Shown here one piece after another: positions 1 to 7,649 of a stretch of DNA of 64,000 nucleotides (its first letter is position 1; every line of letters starts with the position of its first letter). Made by a program: the position numbers and the translations under genes. The stretch spans positions 1 through 64,000 of the forward strand of contig DAOTTU010000044.1 in assembly GCA_034437655.1 (NCBI GenBank). Direction: 5' to 3'. Below the pieces are notes generated by a model. The model was not told where the DNA came from, made no database searches, and saw nothing but the letters and a program-made list of their open reading frames with translations. This DNA comes from J027 sp034437655 (lineage in GTDB: Bacteria; Chloroflexota; Anaerolineae; Aggregatilineales; J027).

Positions 1-258
1 GTTGGTGAGGGTCTGCGGAGCCGCTTCGCGGTCGGACATCAGCACGGTGTACAGGCTGTCATCTGAGCCGAAGTCGCTGCGTCCAGTGGTAACGAGTGTG
101 GCGTGCGCCTGGGAGTCGGTGTCGATCAGTAGCACGCGGGTATTCTGGGCGTTGATGTGGCGCAGTAGCCGCACCAGTCCGAGCGCGATATTCGTCGCGG
201 ACGTGGTCTTGCCTACGCCGCCCTTGTGGTTGGTGAGTACAAAAGTGGGGGTTATCAT
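1..258 (-). CDS. ParA-family ATPase, N-terminal part (truncated by window edge)
   Basis: The reverse strand reads 86 codons from an ATG at 258 and is still open at base 1. The protein begins MITPTFVLTNHKGGVGKTTS, which holds the deviant Walker A motif KGGVGKTT of ParA/MinD/Soj ATPases, followed near residue 48 by LLIDTDSQAHAT, the Walker A' aspartate region typical of ParA. A good ribosome site (tggagg, 261-270 on the reverse strand) lies just upstream. ParA proteins use ATP-dependent dimerisation on DNA to segregate chromosomes, plasmids or protein cargo. Whether this is chromosomal parA or an orphan cannot be decided, because the C-terminus and any parB partner lie outside the window. The family call is firm; the cargo is unknown. 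Confidence 0.9.
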   Translation of the reverse strand, partial: MITPTFVLTNHKGGVGKTTSATNIALGLVRLLRHINAQNTRVLLIDTDSQAHATLVTTGRSDFGSDDSLYTVLMSDREAAPQTLTN

Positions 259-314
259 TTAAAGCCTCCAACAGCATCAAAAGGTTGAGTAAAAGCCACC
301 GGAGGTCGGATGTG

Positions 315-323
315 TGCTATACT
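315..323 (+). promoter_or_regulatory. Extended -10 promoter for the 330-596 transcript
   Basis: TGC followed by TATACT (318-323) matches an extended -10 element; no clear -35 is visible 17 bases upstream. It would start transcription near 330, directly ahead of a series of hairpins that ends in an intrinsic terminator. The same TGC-TATA(G/C)T form occurs at 6077-6085. Confidence 0.45.
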
Positions 324-329
324 TCGTAA

Positions 330-596
330 CGAAGCGTTGCTGCACCGAAGCCTCGTGGTGACGCTATCCGTCTGGGGGAGGGTAGATGAACTGCTTCTCC
401 CCTCAGTGCGGGTTATAGCCTGATTTAGTTGTTTTGAAGCTTGTTGTGAAGAAATCGCTTGAAGGCGACTTTGTGGGGGAATGTTACCTGGGGAAGTTGA
501 AACAATAACGAATTAGACGCTGCGGAATGTTCGACTTGGGTCTCATCTTTCCCTACCATAAATCAACCGTAAGCCCATAATGCTTGCGGTTTTTTT
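330..596 (+). ncRNA. Candidate structured non-coding RNA of unknown family
   Basis: The 430-base gap between parA and the SpoIIE-type gene has no plausible ORF but carries a promoter-like element, several stem-loops and a terminator. Visible stems are 333-337 with 361-365 enclosing 343-346 with 357-360, a nine-pair stem 372-380 with 397-406 (one bulged base), and 452-458 with 465-472. It ends at the 565-596 terminator, giving about 265 nucleotides. I looked for and did not find the conserved cores of RNase P RNA, tmRNA or SRP RNA. Its length would suit a 6S RNA, but I could not build the long 6S duplex with a central bubble, so the family is left open. It could also be a leader for the gene at 699, but a separate promoter (623-650) lies between. 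Confidence 0.4.
565..596 (+). terminator. Intrinsic terminator
   Basis: A ten-pair stem (565-574 with 582-591, one G-U pair) with a seven-base loop is followed by a run of T. It ends the candidate RNA upstream and isolates the next gene. Confidence 0.85.
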
Positions 597-622
597 GATC
601 CTGGGCGCGGTTGCAAAACTAT

Positions 623-650
623 TTGAATGTAGCCTCAATTAGATTATAGT
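623..650 (+). promoter_or_regulatory. Promoter of the RsbW/GAF/SpoIIE gene
   Basis: TTGAAT (623-628) and TATAGT (645-650) are separated by 16 bases, a good housekeeping-sigma match, about 49 bases ahead of the GTG start at 699 and after the upstream terminator. Confidence 0.6.
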
Positions 651-698
651 TATAGAAAAGGGCGGGACACCAAACCATAGCAAGGAAAGAAGGCCACT

Positions 699-2906
699 GT
701 GGCGGAAACATTCGAGATTCGCTTGCCAGCCGTGCGCGAGAGCTTAAACCAGTTCTATGACTTCTTCCGCGATGTTAGCACCCAAATTCAACTGAATAGT
801 CAGCTTCATTTCGATATTGAACTCTCTATTGAAGAAGCCCTCACCAATGTCATTTCCCACGCATACGGCACTGATGAGACAGGCGACTTTGTGCTGCGCA
901 TCACTGACCATGACGACTGGGTAGAAATCATGATTCAGGACTGGGGCGAACCTTTTGACCCCGCTGAGATCAGGCCATTTGACTATAACGCCCCGGTGGA
1001 AACCCGCATTAATGGCGGCATGGGCTTGCACTTCATGCGCACACTGATGGACAGCGTCGAATACCACTTCGATGAACATGACGGTACAATTCTCACCATG
1101 TCCAAAGAGCGTGAGCCTGTTATTGACGCTGGCCCGGCCATTGACGAGCGCGTTGAACGTGAATTACAGGTGTTTGACGCCGTTGCAAGGGCACTTTCTA
1201 CCGAACGGAATGCGAATTCACTGCTGGACTTGATTGTTGATAAGCTCACTGATGTCGTTGAAGCCGACCGGGGCACGCTCTACCTGATTGATGCTGAGCG
1301 TGGCGAATTGTATTCGATGATTCTTCAGGACGAAACTGGCCGATTAACCCAGATTCGGCTACAGATTGGTGAGGGGGTCGCGGGCTACGTCGCAGAAACG
1401 GGTGAAACCGTTAACATCACTGATGCCGAAGCAGACCCGCACTTTATGCAATCGTTTGATCGTAGTTCTGGTTACCAGACCGAAACCATGATCTGTACCC
1501 CCATGCGTAATGCTGGCGGCGACATTATCGGCGTGATTCAACTTTTGAACAAGCGTGGCGGGGTCTTTACCCGGCGCGACGAGATTATCCTCGGTGTGCT
1601 GGCGTCGCAGGCCGCGATTGCGATTGAAAATGCACGCTTGCTGGCCTCTGAGAAAGAAAAGCGCCAGATCGCTGATACTCTGCGCGACGTGTCGTCAATC
1701 ATCAACAGTTCGTTTGAACTGGATGAAGTGCTGCAATTGATCCTGCGCGAGGTTGAACATGTTGTTCCTTTTGACACGGCCTCTGTATTGTTGATTGAAG
1801 ACGGCATGCTGGTGGTTAGGGCCGGGCGTGGCTTTGAAAATCCGCTGCCTGACCGTTTGCCACTTTTTGAGGTCAACGAAAATCCATTAATGCGCGAATT
1901 GATGGAAACACAGACGCCAATTATCATTCCCGATGTCACGCAGGATGTGCGCTGGGTACGTAGCGATTATTCTCCTGAGCAAATGCGATCCTGGCTCGGC
2001 ACACCGCTTCTGGTTGAGGGTCGCGTTATTGGAGAACTGAGCATCAACCATCGTGATGCTGATATTTACCGCAGCCATCATGCCCACACAATCATGACGT
2101 TTGCCAATCAGGCTGCGACCGCTATTGAACGCGCCCGCCTGCATGAGCAAACGATTTTGCAAGCCCGCTTGCAGCAAGAAGTCGATACCGCACGCACTAT
2201 TCAGACCAGTTTTTTACCGGACAGCGCACCGCCTACGCCCGGTTGGGATATTGCCCCAAGCTGGCAACCGGCCAAAGAAGTTGCTGGTGACTTCTATGAC
2301 TTTATTGAACTTTCCGGCAATCGACTTGGCTTTGTTGTCGCGGATGTCTGCGGTAAGGGGATTCCAGCGTCGTTGTACATGGCCCTTTCGCGCACAACGC
2401 TCCGTGTGATGGCCCAAACTGAACTGGCTCCTGATGTGTTGTTAGAGCGAGTCAACAATCAGCTTAAAGCCGACAGCGCGTCCCATCTCTTTGTAACGGT
2501 GTTTTACGGTATTTTGGACCTTGAAAGTGGTGAACTGGTTTTTGCCAACGGTGGTCACAACCCGCCATTTCTCTACATGCCCGGTCAAACATCCCTCTCA
2601 GAATTGGCATCTGATGGCCCGGCGCTTGGTGTTTTCCCGGGGGTGGCCTTTGCACTGGGGCGCGTGACGTTGCCTGCGGAGAGCGTACTGGTTGTTTACA
2701 CGGACGGTATTACAGAAGCAATTGACGACGTTGAGCGAGAATTTGGTGAAGATGGCTTGCAAAAGAGTATTTTCCGCTATGTGAAAGACACCGCCGCCGA
2801 CATCAACATCGGCATTCGGCATGATGTAAAGGCGTTTACGGGTGAGCGTCCACCAGAAGACGACGCAACATTGCTTATTATTAAACGCAACGAAGGAGTC
2901 CCATGA
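699..2906 (+). CDS. SpoIIE-type protein phosphatase with RsbW-like kinase and two GAF domains
   Basis: The 735-residue protein starts at GTG 699 behind an AAGGAAAG ribosome site. Residues 1 to about 140 look like an RsbW/SpoIIAB anti-sigma histidine-kinase-type ATPase domain (SIEEALTNVISHAYG with the N-box glutamate and asparagine, and the glycine-rich NGGMGLHFMRTL). Two GAF sensory domains follow (about 155-315 and 330-490), then a PP2C/SpoIIE phosphatase domain (about 500-733) with GDFYD near 530 and VVADVCGKG near 545. In partner-switching systems the kinase phosphorylates and the phosphatase dephosphorylates an anti-sigma antagonist (STAS protein); here both activities are in one chain, under GAF-sensed signals. 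No STAS partner or sigma factor is next to it. The stop codon overlaps the start of the formate-THF ligase gene (ATGA), suggesting translational coupling. Confidence 0.9.
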   Translation: MAETFEIRLPAVRESLNQFYDFFRDVSTQIQLNSQLHFDIELSIEEALTNVISHAYGTDETGDFVLRITDHDDWVEIMIQDWGEPFDPAEIRPFDYNAPVETRINGGMGLHFMRTLMDSVEYHFDEHDGTILTMSKEREPVIDAGPAIDERVERELQVFDAVARALSTERNANSLLDLIVDKLTDVVEADRGTLYLIDAERGELYSMILQDETGRLTQIRLQIGEGVAGYVAETGETVNITDAEADPHFMQSFDRSSGYQTETMICTPMRNAGGDIIGVIQLLNKRGGVFTRRDEIILGVLASQAAIAIENARLLASEKEKRQIADTLRDVSSIINSSFELDEVLQLILREVEHVVPFDTASVLLIEDGMLVVRAGRGFENPLPDRLPLFEVNENPLMRELMETQTPIIIPDVTQDVRWVRSDYSPEQMRSWLGTPLLVEGRVIGELSINHRDADIYRSHHAHTIMTFANQAATAIERARLHEQTILQARLQQEVDTARTIQTSFLPDSAPPTPGWDIAPSWQPAKEVAGDFYDFIELSGNRLGFVVADVCGKGIPASLYMALSRTTLRVMAQTELAPDVLLERVNNQLKADSASHLFVTVFYGILDLESGELVFANGGHNPPFLYMPGQTSLSELASDGPALGVFPGVAFALGRVTLPAESVLVVYTDGITEAIDDVEREFGEDGLQKSIFRYVKDTAADINIGIRHDVKAFTGERPPEDDATLLIIKRNEGVP

Positions 2907-4654
2907 TGATGAGCGACGCAATGCGCTCTGACCTCGACATCGCTCAGGCAGCTACGCCGCAGCCAATTACGGAAATTGCAGCCCGACTGGGGTTGAATGA
3001 AGATGAACTGATTCCCTATGGCAAATACAAAGCTAAAGTCCGTCTTGATGTTCGCGACCGTCTTGCTGACCGCCCACAGGGGAAATACATTGACGTAACT
3101 GCCATTACGCCAACCCCGCTTGGTGAAGGTAAAACCACAACCACCATCGGCCTGACGCAAGCATTAGGCGCGCGTGGACATCGGTCAATCGCATGTATTC
3201 GGCAACCAAGCATGGGGCCGACATTTGGGATTAAAGGCGGTGCGGCTGGTGGCGGCTATAGCCAGGTTATTCCAATGGAGGACTTTAATCTGCACCTGAC
3301 CGGGGATATTCATGCGATCAGTGCTGCGCATAACCTTATCGCTGCCGCGCTGGATGCCCGCCTATATCACGAAGCCATTCGCACCGATGCTGGCTTGAGT
3401 AAGCTGGGCCTGGAACGTCTCGACATCGACCCCTACAGCATTACCTGGCGGCGTGTGGTAGACATCAACGACCGGGCATTGCGCAATATTGTCGTCGGGC
3501 TGGGGCCAAAAGCTGACGGTGTTGACCGCCAGACCGGGTTCGACATCAGCGTAGCCAGTGAATTGATGGCTATCCTTGCACTCACGACAGGACTAAAAGA
3601 CCTGCGCGAACGCATTGGGCGCATTGTCCTTGCGCAGAGCCGTGGCAAGCACCCTATCACCGCGGAGGATTTACAGGTGGCCGGTGCAGCGACCGTCCTC
3701 ATGCGCGATACGATCCAACCGACGTTGTTACAGACGCTTGAAGGACAGGCGGCTTTTGTCCATGCCGGGCCGTTTGCAAATATCGCTCATGGTAACAGCA
3801 GCGTTGTGGCTGACCAGATTGCACTGCGACTGGGAGATTATGTCATCACTGAGAGTGGTTTTGGTGCAGACATTGGCATGGAGAAATTCTTTAACATCAA
3901 ATGTCGCGCCAGTGGGCTACAACCAGATTGTGTGGTGTTGGTGGCAACAGTGCGCGCACTGAAGATGCATGGCGGCGGGCCCAAAGTAACACCCGGCAAG
4001 CCACTCGACCCTGTGTATAAGTCCGAAAATCTTGATCTGGTACAGGCTGGCGCTGCAAACCTGGTGGCGCACATTGAGATTGCGCAAAAGTTTGGTGTTC
4101 CTGTTGTCGTCGCGATCAATCAGTTCAGTGAAGATACCGACGCCGAACTGGAACTTATTCGCCAGATTGCGCTTGAAGCGGGCGCTGTGGATGCCGTACC
4201 GACCTCGCACTGGGCGGACGGTGGTGACGGGGCGCTGGCATTGGCTGAAGCGGTTGAAAAAGCCTGCGAAATGGACAGTAACTTCCAGTTCCTTTACGAC
4301 GTTGAACAGCCCATCAAAGCCAAGATTGAGACGATTGCACGTGAAGTTTATGGCGCAGAGGGGGTAAGCTACGAAGCCGCTGCTGAAAAGCAAATCCGCA
4401 CCTATGAAGCCAACGGTTATGGTAACTTGCCGATCTGCATGGCGAAAACCCACTTGAGCATCAGCCATGACCCGGCGCTCAAAGGCCGTCCGTCCGGGTT
4501 TGTTGTACCTGTGCGTGAAGTTCGAGCAAGCATTGGAGCCGGCTTCATCTATCCGCTGTTGGGTGAAATGCGAACTATGCCGGGGCTTGGATCGAAACCT
4601 GCTTACATGAACGTTGATATTGATGAGGACGGGCGTGTGGTCGGGCTGTTCTAA
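2903..4654 (+). CDS. fhs: Formate--tetrahydrofolate ligase
   Basis: This 583-residue protein catalyses ATP-dependent formylation of tetrahydrofolate to 10-formyl-THF, the entry of formate into the one-carbon pool (also the first methyl-branch step of the Wood-Ljungdahl pathway). The family P-loop TPLGEGKTTTTIGL lies near residue 70, and FGIKGGAAGGGYSQVIPMED and GFGADIGMEKFFNIKCR are highly characteristic. Three ATG codons (2903, 2906, 2909) follow an AAGGAG site; 2903 overlaps the upstream stop. Length is close to the usual 555-560 with a slightly long N-terminus. Its 3' end overlaps the convergent glycosyltransferase by four bases. metF and metH in the same window use the same cofactor pool. 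Confidence 0.97.
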   Translation: MMMSDAMRSDLDIAQAATPQPITEIAARLGLNEDELIPYGKYKAKVRLDVRDRLADRPQGKYIDVTAITPTPLGEGKTTTTIGLTQALGARGHRSIACIRQPSMGPTFGIKGGAAGGGYSQVIPMEDFNLHLTGDIHAISAAHNLIAAALDARLYHEAIRTDAGLSKLGLERLDIDPYSITWRRVVDINDRALRNIVVGLGPKADGVDRQTGFDISVASELMAILALTTGLKDLRERIGRIVLAQSRGKHPITAEDLQVAGAATVLMRDTIQPTLLQTLEGQAAFVHAGPFANIAHGNSSVVADQIALRLGDYVITESGFGADIGMEKFFNIKCRASGLQPDCVVLVATVRALKMHGGGPKVTPGKPLDPVYKSENLDLVQAGAANLVAHIEIAQKFGVPVVVAINQFSEDTDAELELIRQIALEAGAVDAVPTSHWADGGDGALALAEAVEKACEMDSNFQFLYDVEQPIKAKIETIAREVYGAEGVSYEAAAEKQIRTYEANGYGNLPICMAKTHLSISHDPALKGRPSGFVVPVREVRASIGAGFIYPLLGEMRTMPGLGSKPAYMNVDIDEDGRVVGLF

Positions 4655-5958
4655 TTGTCGGCTGTATCACCGCTGTGGAGCCGATGCTGCCCCAGTAGGA
4701 TAAGGCTGGCCACGCTGTACATAAACACAAATGGCACCACAGGAGCCGAAAAACGTTCGTCGGCAAAGAAGACCATAGTGACCACGGTGAAATAAACAAC
4801 AATCAGGGCAGGCAAAGCTATATGATTGACCTGTCCTTTGTATCCATAGCGTCGATATAGCAACGGAAACCCGGCCGCCAGAATCCAAAGCGCGGCGTAC
4901 AGCCCACGTGTTAGCGGGCGCAGTGGCATTATATCAATTGTTGCGCCATTACTCGCCCAGCCAATCGCCTCAGTGTTGTCTCGGTACATGCCCAGCCCTT
5001 TACGCAAAGCCAGACCGGGCATGCGTTCCGGGTGTTCTGTAATGTATTCAATGGCCAGACGCCGTGCAGTTCGGTCACGAGATAATTCGGATGCCGGGCC
5101 GGGTTCATCTTCATCACCGATTGCTTCCCAGATTTGTGGTGTTGTCCGGTAAAAGCCTTCTGCCTGCGGGTTGTTGCCGAGATACAGGTTAAAGCCACCG
5201 TTTGTAGACACAAAGACAACCGCATTAAACACCGTATGATTACGATACAACCAGGGCATTAACAGGACGAAGATCACGCTATAGATGAGTGCGGCGCGGC
5301 GCAGTGTGTGCATATCTGCCTGGTGTGGAACGGGATTTGTGCTGTAGTGCCGCCATATCAATACCACCATAGGGATTATCAACACTTGTGGCTTGGTCAA
5401 AACGGCGACAGCGAATATGATTGCGCTGAGGAGGTCTAGCCACCAGCGACGTTGTAACAACAACGCCACGCCAGCCATGAGCAGTGCAGTGAAAAAAGGC
5501 TCAGTAAATAACAGCGCGGTATAGGCAATGTGATTGGGGTAGAGTGCGAGGAGTAAGGCAATCGTTAGCGCGATGATCTCATGAACGGGTTTGGTGTCTG
5601 GCGAGGATGAGCGGCTCGTTTGAGCCAGAGGTGCAAAAACATGGCGTGCAATGTGATAGGCAGCAAAAATCGTAATGACGGCAGAAACGATGTTCATCAG
5701 TTGAGCAGCAACCCGGGAGTCGTCGCTAACCAGATAGATGATCGCAAGTGCCCCCGGCCACCCCACTGGAAATAGGGCAGACGGTTCACCGTGGCGTGTG
5801 TAGTCCTGACCGTCGGCCATGCGCTTTGCAGCCTCTGAATAGATGTATGCGTCGCCTTTAGGCTCGGCGGGCACTAATGCCACGAATACCAGCCGCACCA
5901 CGACCGCCAGTAGCAGGATCATGTAAATGTTGAACCATATTGAGATACGCACTGGCAT
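4651..5958 (-). CDS. GT39/ArnT-like membrane glycosyltransferase
   Basis: A 435-residue polytopic membrane protein. A first membrane segment at about residues 10-30 is followed by the acidic loop GDAYIYSEAAKRMADG, in the position of the catalytic aspartate loop in GT-C transferases such as dolichyl/polyprenyl-phosphate mannosyltransferases and ArnT. About ten further hydrophobic segments follow, and a periplasmic stretch around residues 240-330. Such enzymes move a sugar from a polyprenyl-phosphate donor onto lipids or proteins at the outer face of the membrane. The substrate cannot be told. It stands alone, convergent with fhs. Confidence 0.75.
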   Translation of the reverse strand: MPVRISIWFNIYMILLLAVVVRLVFVALVPAEPKGDAYIYSEAAKRMADGQDYTRHGEPSALFPVGWPGALAIIYLVSDDSRVAAQLMNIVSAVITIFAAYHIARHVFAPLAQTSRSSSPDTKPVHEIIALTIALLLALYPNHIAYTALLFTEPFFTALLMAGVALLLQRRWWLDLLSAIIFAVAVLTKPQVLIIPMVVLIWRHYSTNPVPHQADMHTLRRAALIYSVIFVLLMPWLYRNHTVFNAVVFVSTNGGFNLYLGNNPQAEGFYRTTPQIWEAIGDEDEPGPASELSRDRTARRLAIEYITEHPERMPGLALRKGLGMYRDNTEAIGWASNGATIDIMPLRPLTRGLYAALWILAAGFPLLYRRYGYKGQVNHIALPALIVVYFTVVTMVFFADERFSAPVVPFVFMYSVASLILLGQHRLHSGDTADN

Positions 5959-6076
5959 CGTCTTTTCATTAAGTGGCTGAATGCGCTACAAAAACTTATG
6001 GTTACTTAACGCTCGTTTAGTTGTTGATTATAGCATATTCTTGCTAGCGTAACGGGCGACCATTTCGCGGTGGATA

Positions 6077-6085
6077 TGCTATAGT
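6077..6085 (+). promoter_or_regulatory. Extended -10 promoter
   Basis: TGC plus TATAGT (6080-6085), 28 bases ahead of the ATG at 6113, with no recognisable -35. Confidence 0.4.
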
Positions 6086-6112
6086 TAGAGCGAGAGGCGA
6101 AAGGATAAGACG

Positions 6113-7585
6113 ATGAGCGAACTCGACGATAAAGTCAAAGAAGCGATTAAGGCTTATAAAGCGAAAAAACGTTCGGCTGCACGCGACATTCTGATGGAAG
6201 TCGTTGACCGCGACGAAAAGCATGAACAGGGTTGGCTGTACCTGAGTCTGGTTGTCGATTCCAAGCAAGAGCAGCAAATTTGTCTGGAAAATGTGCTGGC
6301 GATTAACCCGAATAATCAACAAGCGCGGCAGGCGCTCGAAGTGTTAAATAAAAAACTGGGAGATCCTCCACCACCACCGCCGCCCCAAACACCGTCCAGC
6401 GCACCCCCCACGATTTCTGGCTTCGGGAGTCTACCTGATACTGCTGACAATGATGATGGTGGCACTATCAGTTCCTGGGGAGATATTGATACATCCTCTG
6501 CGGGGTTTGGTGACAGTGGCACACCACCCAGCGCTGCTTCCGGAAGTGCGTTCCCGTCGCCCTCTTCAGACTCAACCAGTCCATTAGACGTTGACCTGCC
6601 ACCAACTGCTCCCCCGGCAGGTGATGCTGCGGGCTGGTTTAATGATATGGAATCGCCCTGGCAAACAGATGCAAGCGATCCGGCGACTAGCGGCAGTGTG
6701 GACTTTGGCGGCATAGGCAGTAGTCCGGCAGACCCCGCCGAACCGGGTTATTCCTATGGTCGTTCTGGAGTGGATACGAGCAACGAGTTCTCATCAAATG
6801 AGCTTGATAGCTGGATCAGTGAAATGGGTATTAGAGGTACCAGCAACTCCGCACCTACACCTGCGCCTGAACCGACAACGCCTGCAACCAATGACCCATT
6901 CGCTGGGATTGGTTCCGGGGGGCAAAGTGGCAGCGCGTTTGATGATTTTGACTGGGGCGCGTCTGCGACGAGTGACAGTGATGATAGTGGGTTTGGCGGT
7001 TGGGACGATGACTTTGCATCGCTCGGTACACCCACAACGCCTGCGGAACCAGCCCAGACGCCTAGCAGCACGCCTGCGTCTGGAAGTGCCTTTGACGCTG
7101 GCTGGGATCAAATGGGTACTAACACATCCAGTGCGTTTGACAACAGTCCCTTCGACAACACATTGCCCGCTGATGATCCTGCGCCGACCCCGGTTTCTGA
7201 ACCAAGTGGTGGTAGCCTATTTGGCGCTGACGATGATGAACCCGACACCACCAATACTGGCAGCATTTTTCCCTCATACGAGGGCGATAGTTCGATGAGT
7301 CTCTTTGAGGACGATGATGTCGATGATATGGCATCAATCCTCGGTGAAACGTCTGACCTGAGCGACATTGACGGACTGGATGAAAGTGGCGAAATCCGTG
7401 CTGATGCTGCCGCGATGGAGTATCTGTCGATGATTCCCAACGAAATCCAGGCGGTTGAGTTGCCTCCGTCAGAAACCAGAAAACGTGACAAGAAACGTGG
7501 TGGTATTGGTTTGGGGGTTGTTGTGCTAGCGCTTCTGAATATCGGGCTGGCGGCAATGGCGTTTATGCAGTTCAGCAGCATGTGA
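6113..7585 (+). CDS. TPR-like protein with long acidic linker and C-terminal membrane anchor
   Basis: Of 490 residues, the first 80 resemble a TPR-type helical repeat (DILMEVVDRDEKHEQGWLYL and an ENVLAINPNNQQARQAL helix). A proline run then opens a roughly 370-residue low-complexity segment rich in Ser, Gly, Asp, Thr and Pro. A basic patch (TRKRDKKRGG) precedes a single membrane helix at about 467-487, with only a few residues after it. The layout predicts a tail-anchored protein with the TPR head and linker in the cytoplasm. No enzymatic motif is visible and the role is unknown. An AAAGGAT ribosome site lies 5-10 bases before the ATG. Confidence 0.75.
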   Translation: MSELDDKVKEAIKAYKAKKRSAARDILMEVVDRDEKHEQGWLYLSLVVDSKQEQQICLENVLAINPNNQQARQALEVLNKKLGDPPPPPPPQTPSSAPPTISGFGSLPDTADNDDGGTISSWGDIDTSSAGFGDSGTPPSAASGSAFPSPSSDSTSPLDVDLPPTAPPAGDAAGWFNDMESPWQTDASDPATSGSVDFGGIGSSPADPAEPGYSYGRSGVDTSNEFSSNELDSWISEMGIRGTSNSAPTPAPEPTTPATNDPFAGIGSGGQSGSAFDDFDWGASATSDSDDSGFGGWDDDFASLGTPTTPAEPAQTPSSTPASGSAFDAGWDQMGTNTSSAFDNSPFDNTLPADDPAPTPVSEPSGGSLFGADDDEPDTTNTGSIFPSYEGDSSMSLFEDDDVDDMASILGETSDLSDIDGLDESGEIRADAAAMEYLSMIPNEIQAVELPPSETRKRDKKRGGIGLGVVVLALLNIGLAAMAFMQFSSM

Positions 7586-7601
7586 GGTGTTGTGAAAGTC
7601 T

Positions 7602-7645
7602 GGTTACCCTTCGGGGCAAGATTTCGTCTCGTCCCGAAGGGAACC
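7602..7645. terminator. Long hairpin between convergent genes (no T-run)
   Basis: GGTT-A-CCCTTCGGG (7602-7615) pairs with CCCGAAGGGAACC (7633-7645) around a 17-base loop. It fills the gap between the gene ending at 7585 and leuS ending at 7650. There is no T-run on either side, so it may be an RNA-stabilising 3' end rather than a classical terminator. Confidence 0.5.
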
Positions 7646-7649
7646 TGCA

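Noticed and set aside
2..262. 86-codon plus-strand ORF at the left edge
   Set aside because: It is antisense to the ParA reading frame, which has clear Walker motifs and a ribosome site; no homology on the plus strand.
684..704. GCCACTG-like box of a cobalamin riboswitch before the SpoIIE gene
   Set aside because: The match is seven bases, overlaps the start codon, and no other B12-box elements surround it.
4651..4654. Overlap of fhs and the glycosyltransferase as a sign of sequencing error
   Set aside because: Both genes end with normal family-length C-termini; short convergent overlaps also occur at 24063 and 50243.
6300..7300. Low-complexity DNA of the TPR protein as a repeat array
   Set aside because: The repetition is only in amino-acid composition; no exact DNA repeat unit or spacer pattern was seen.
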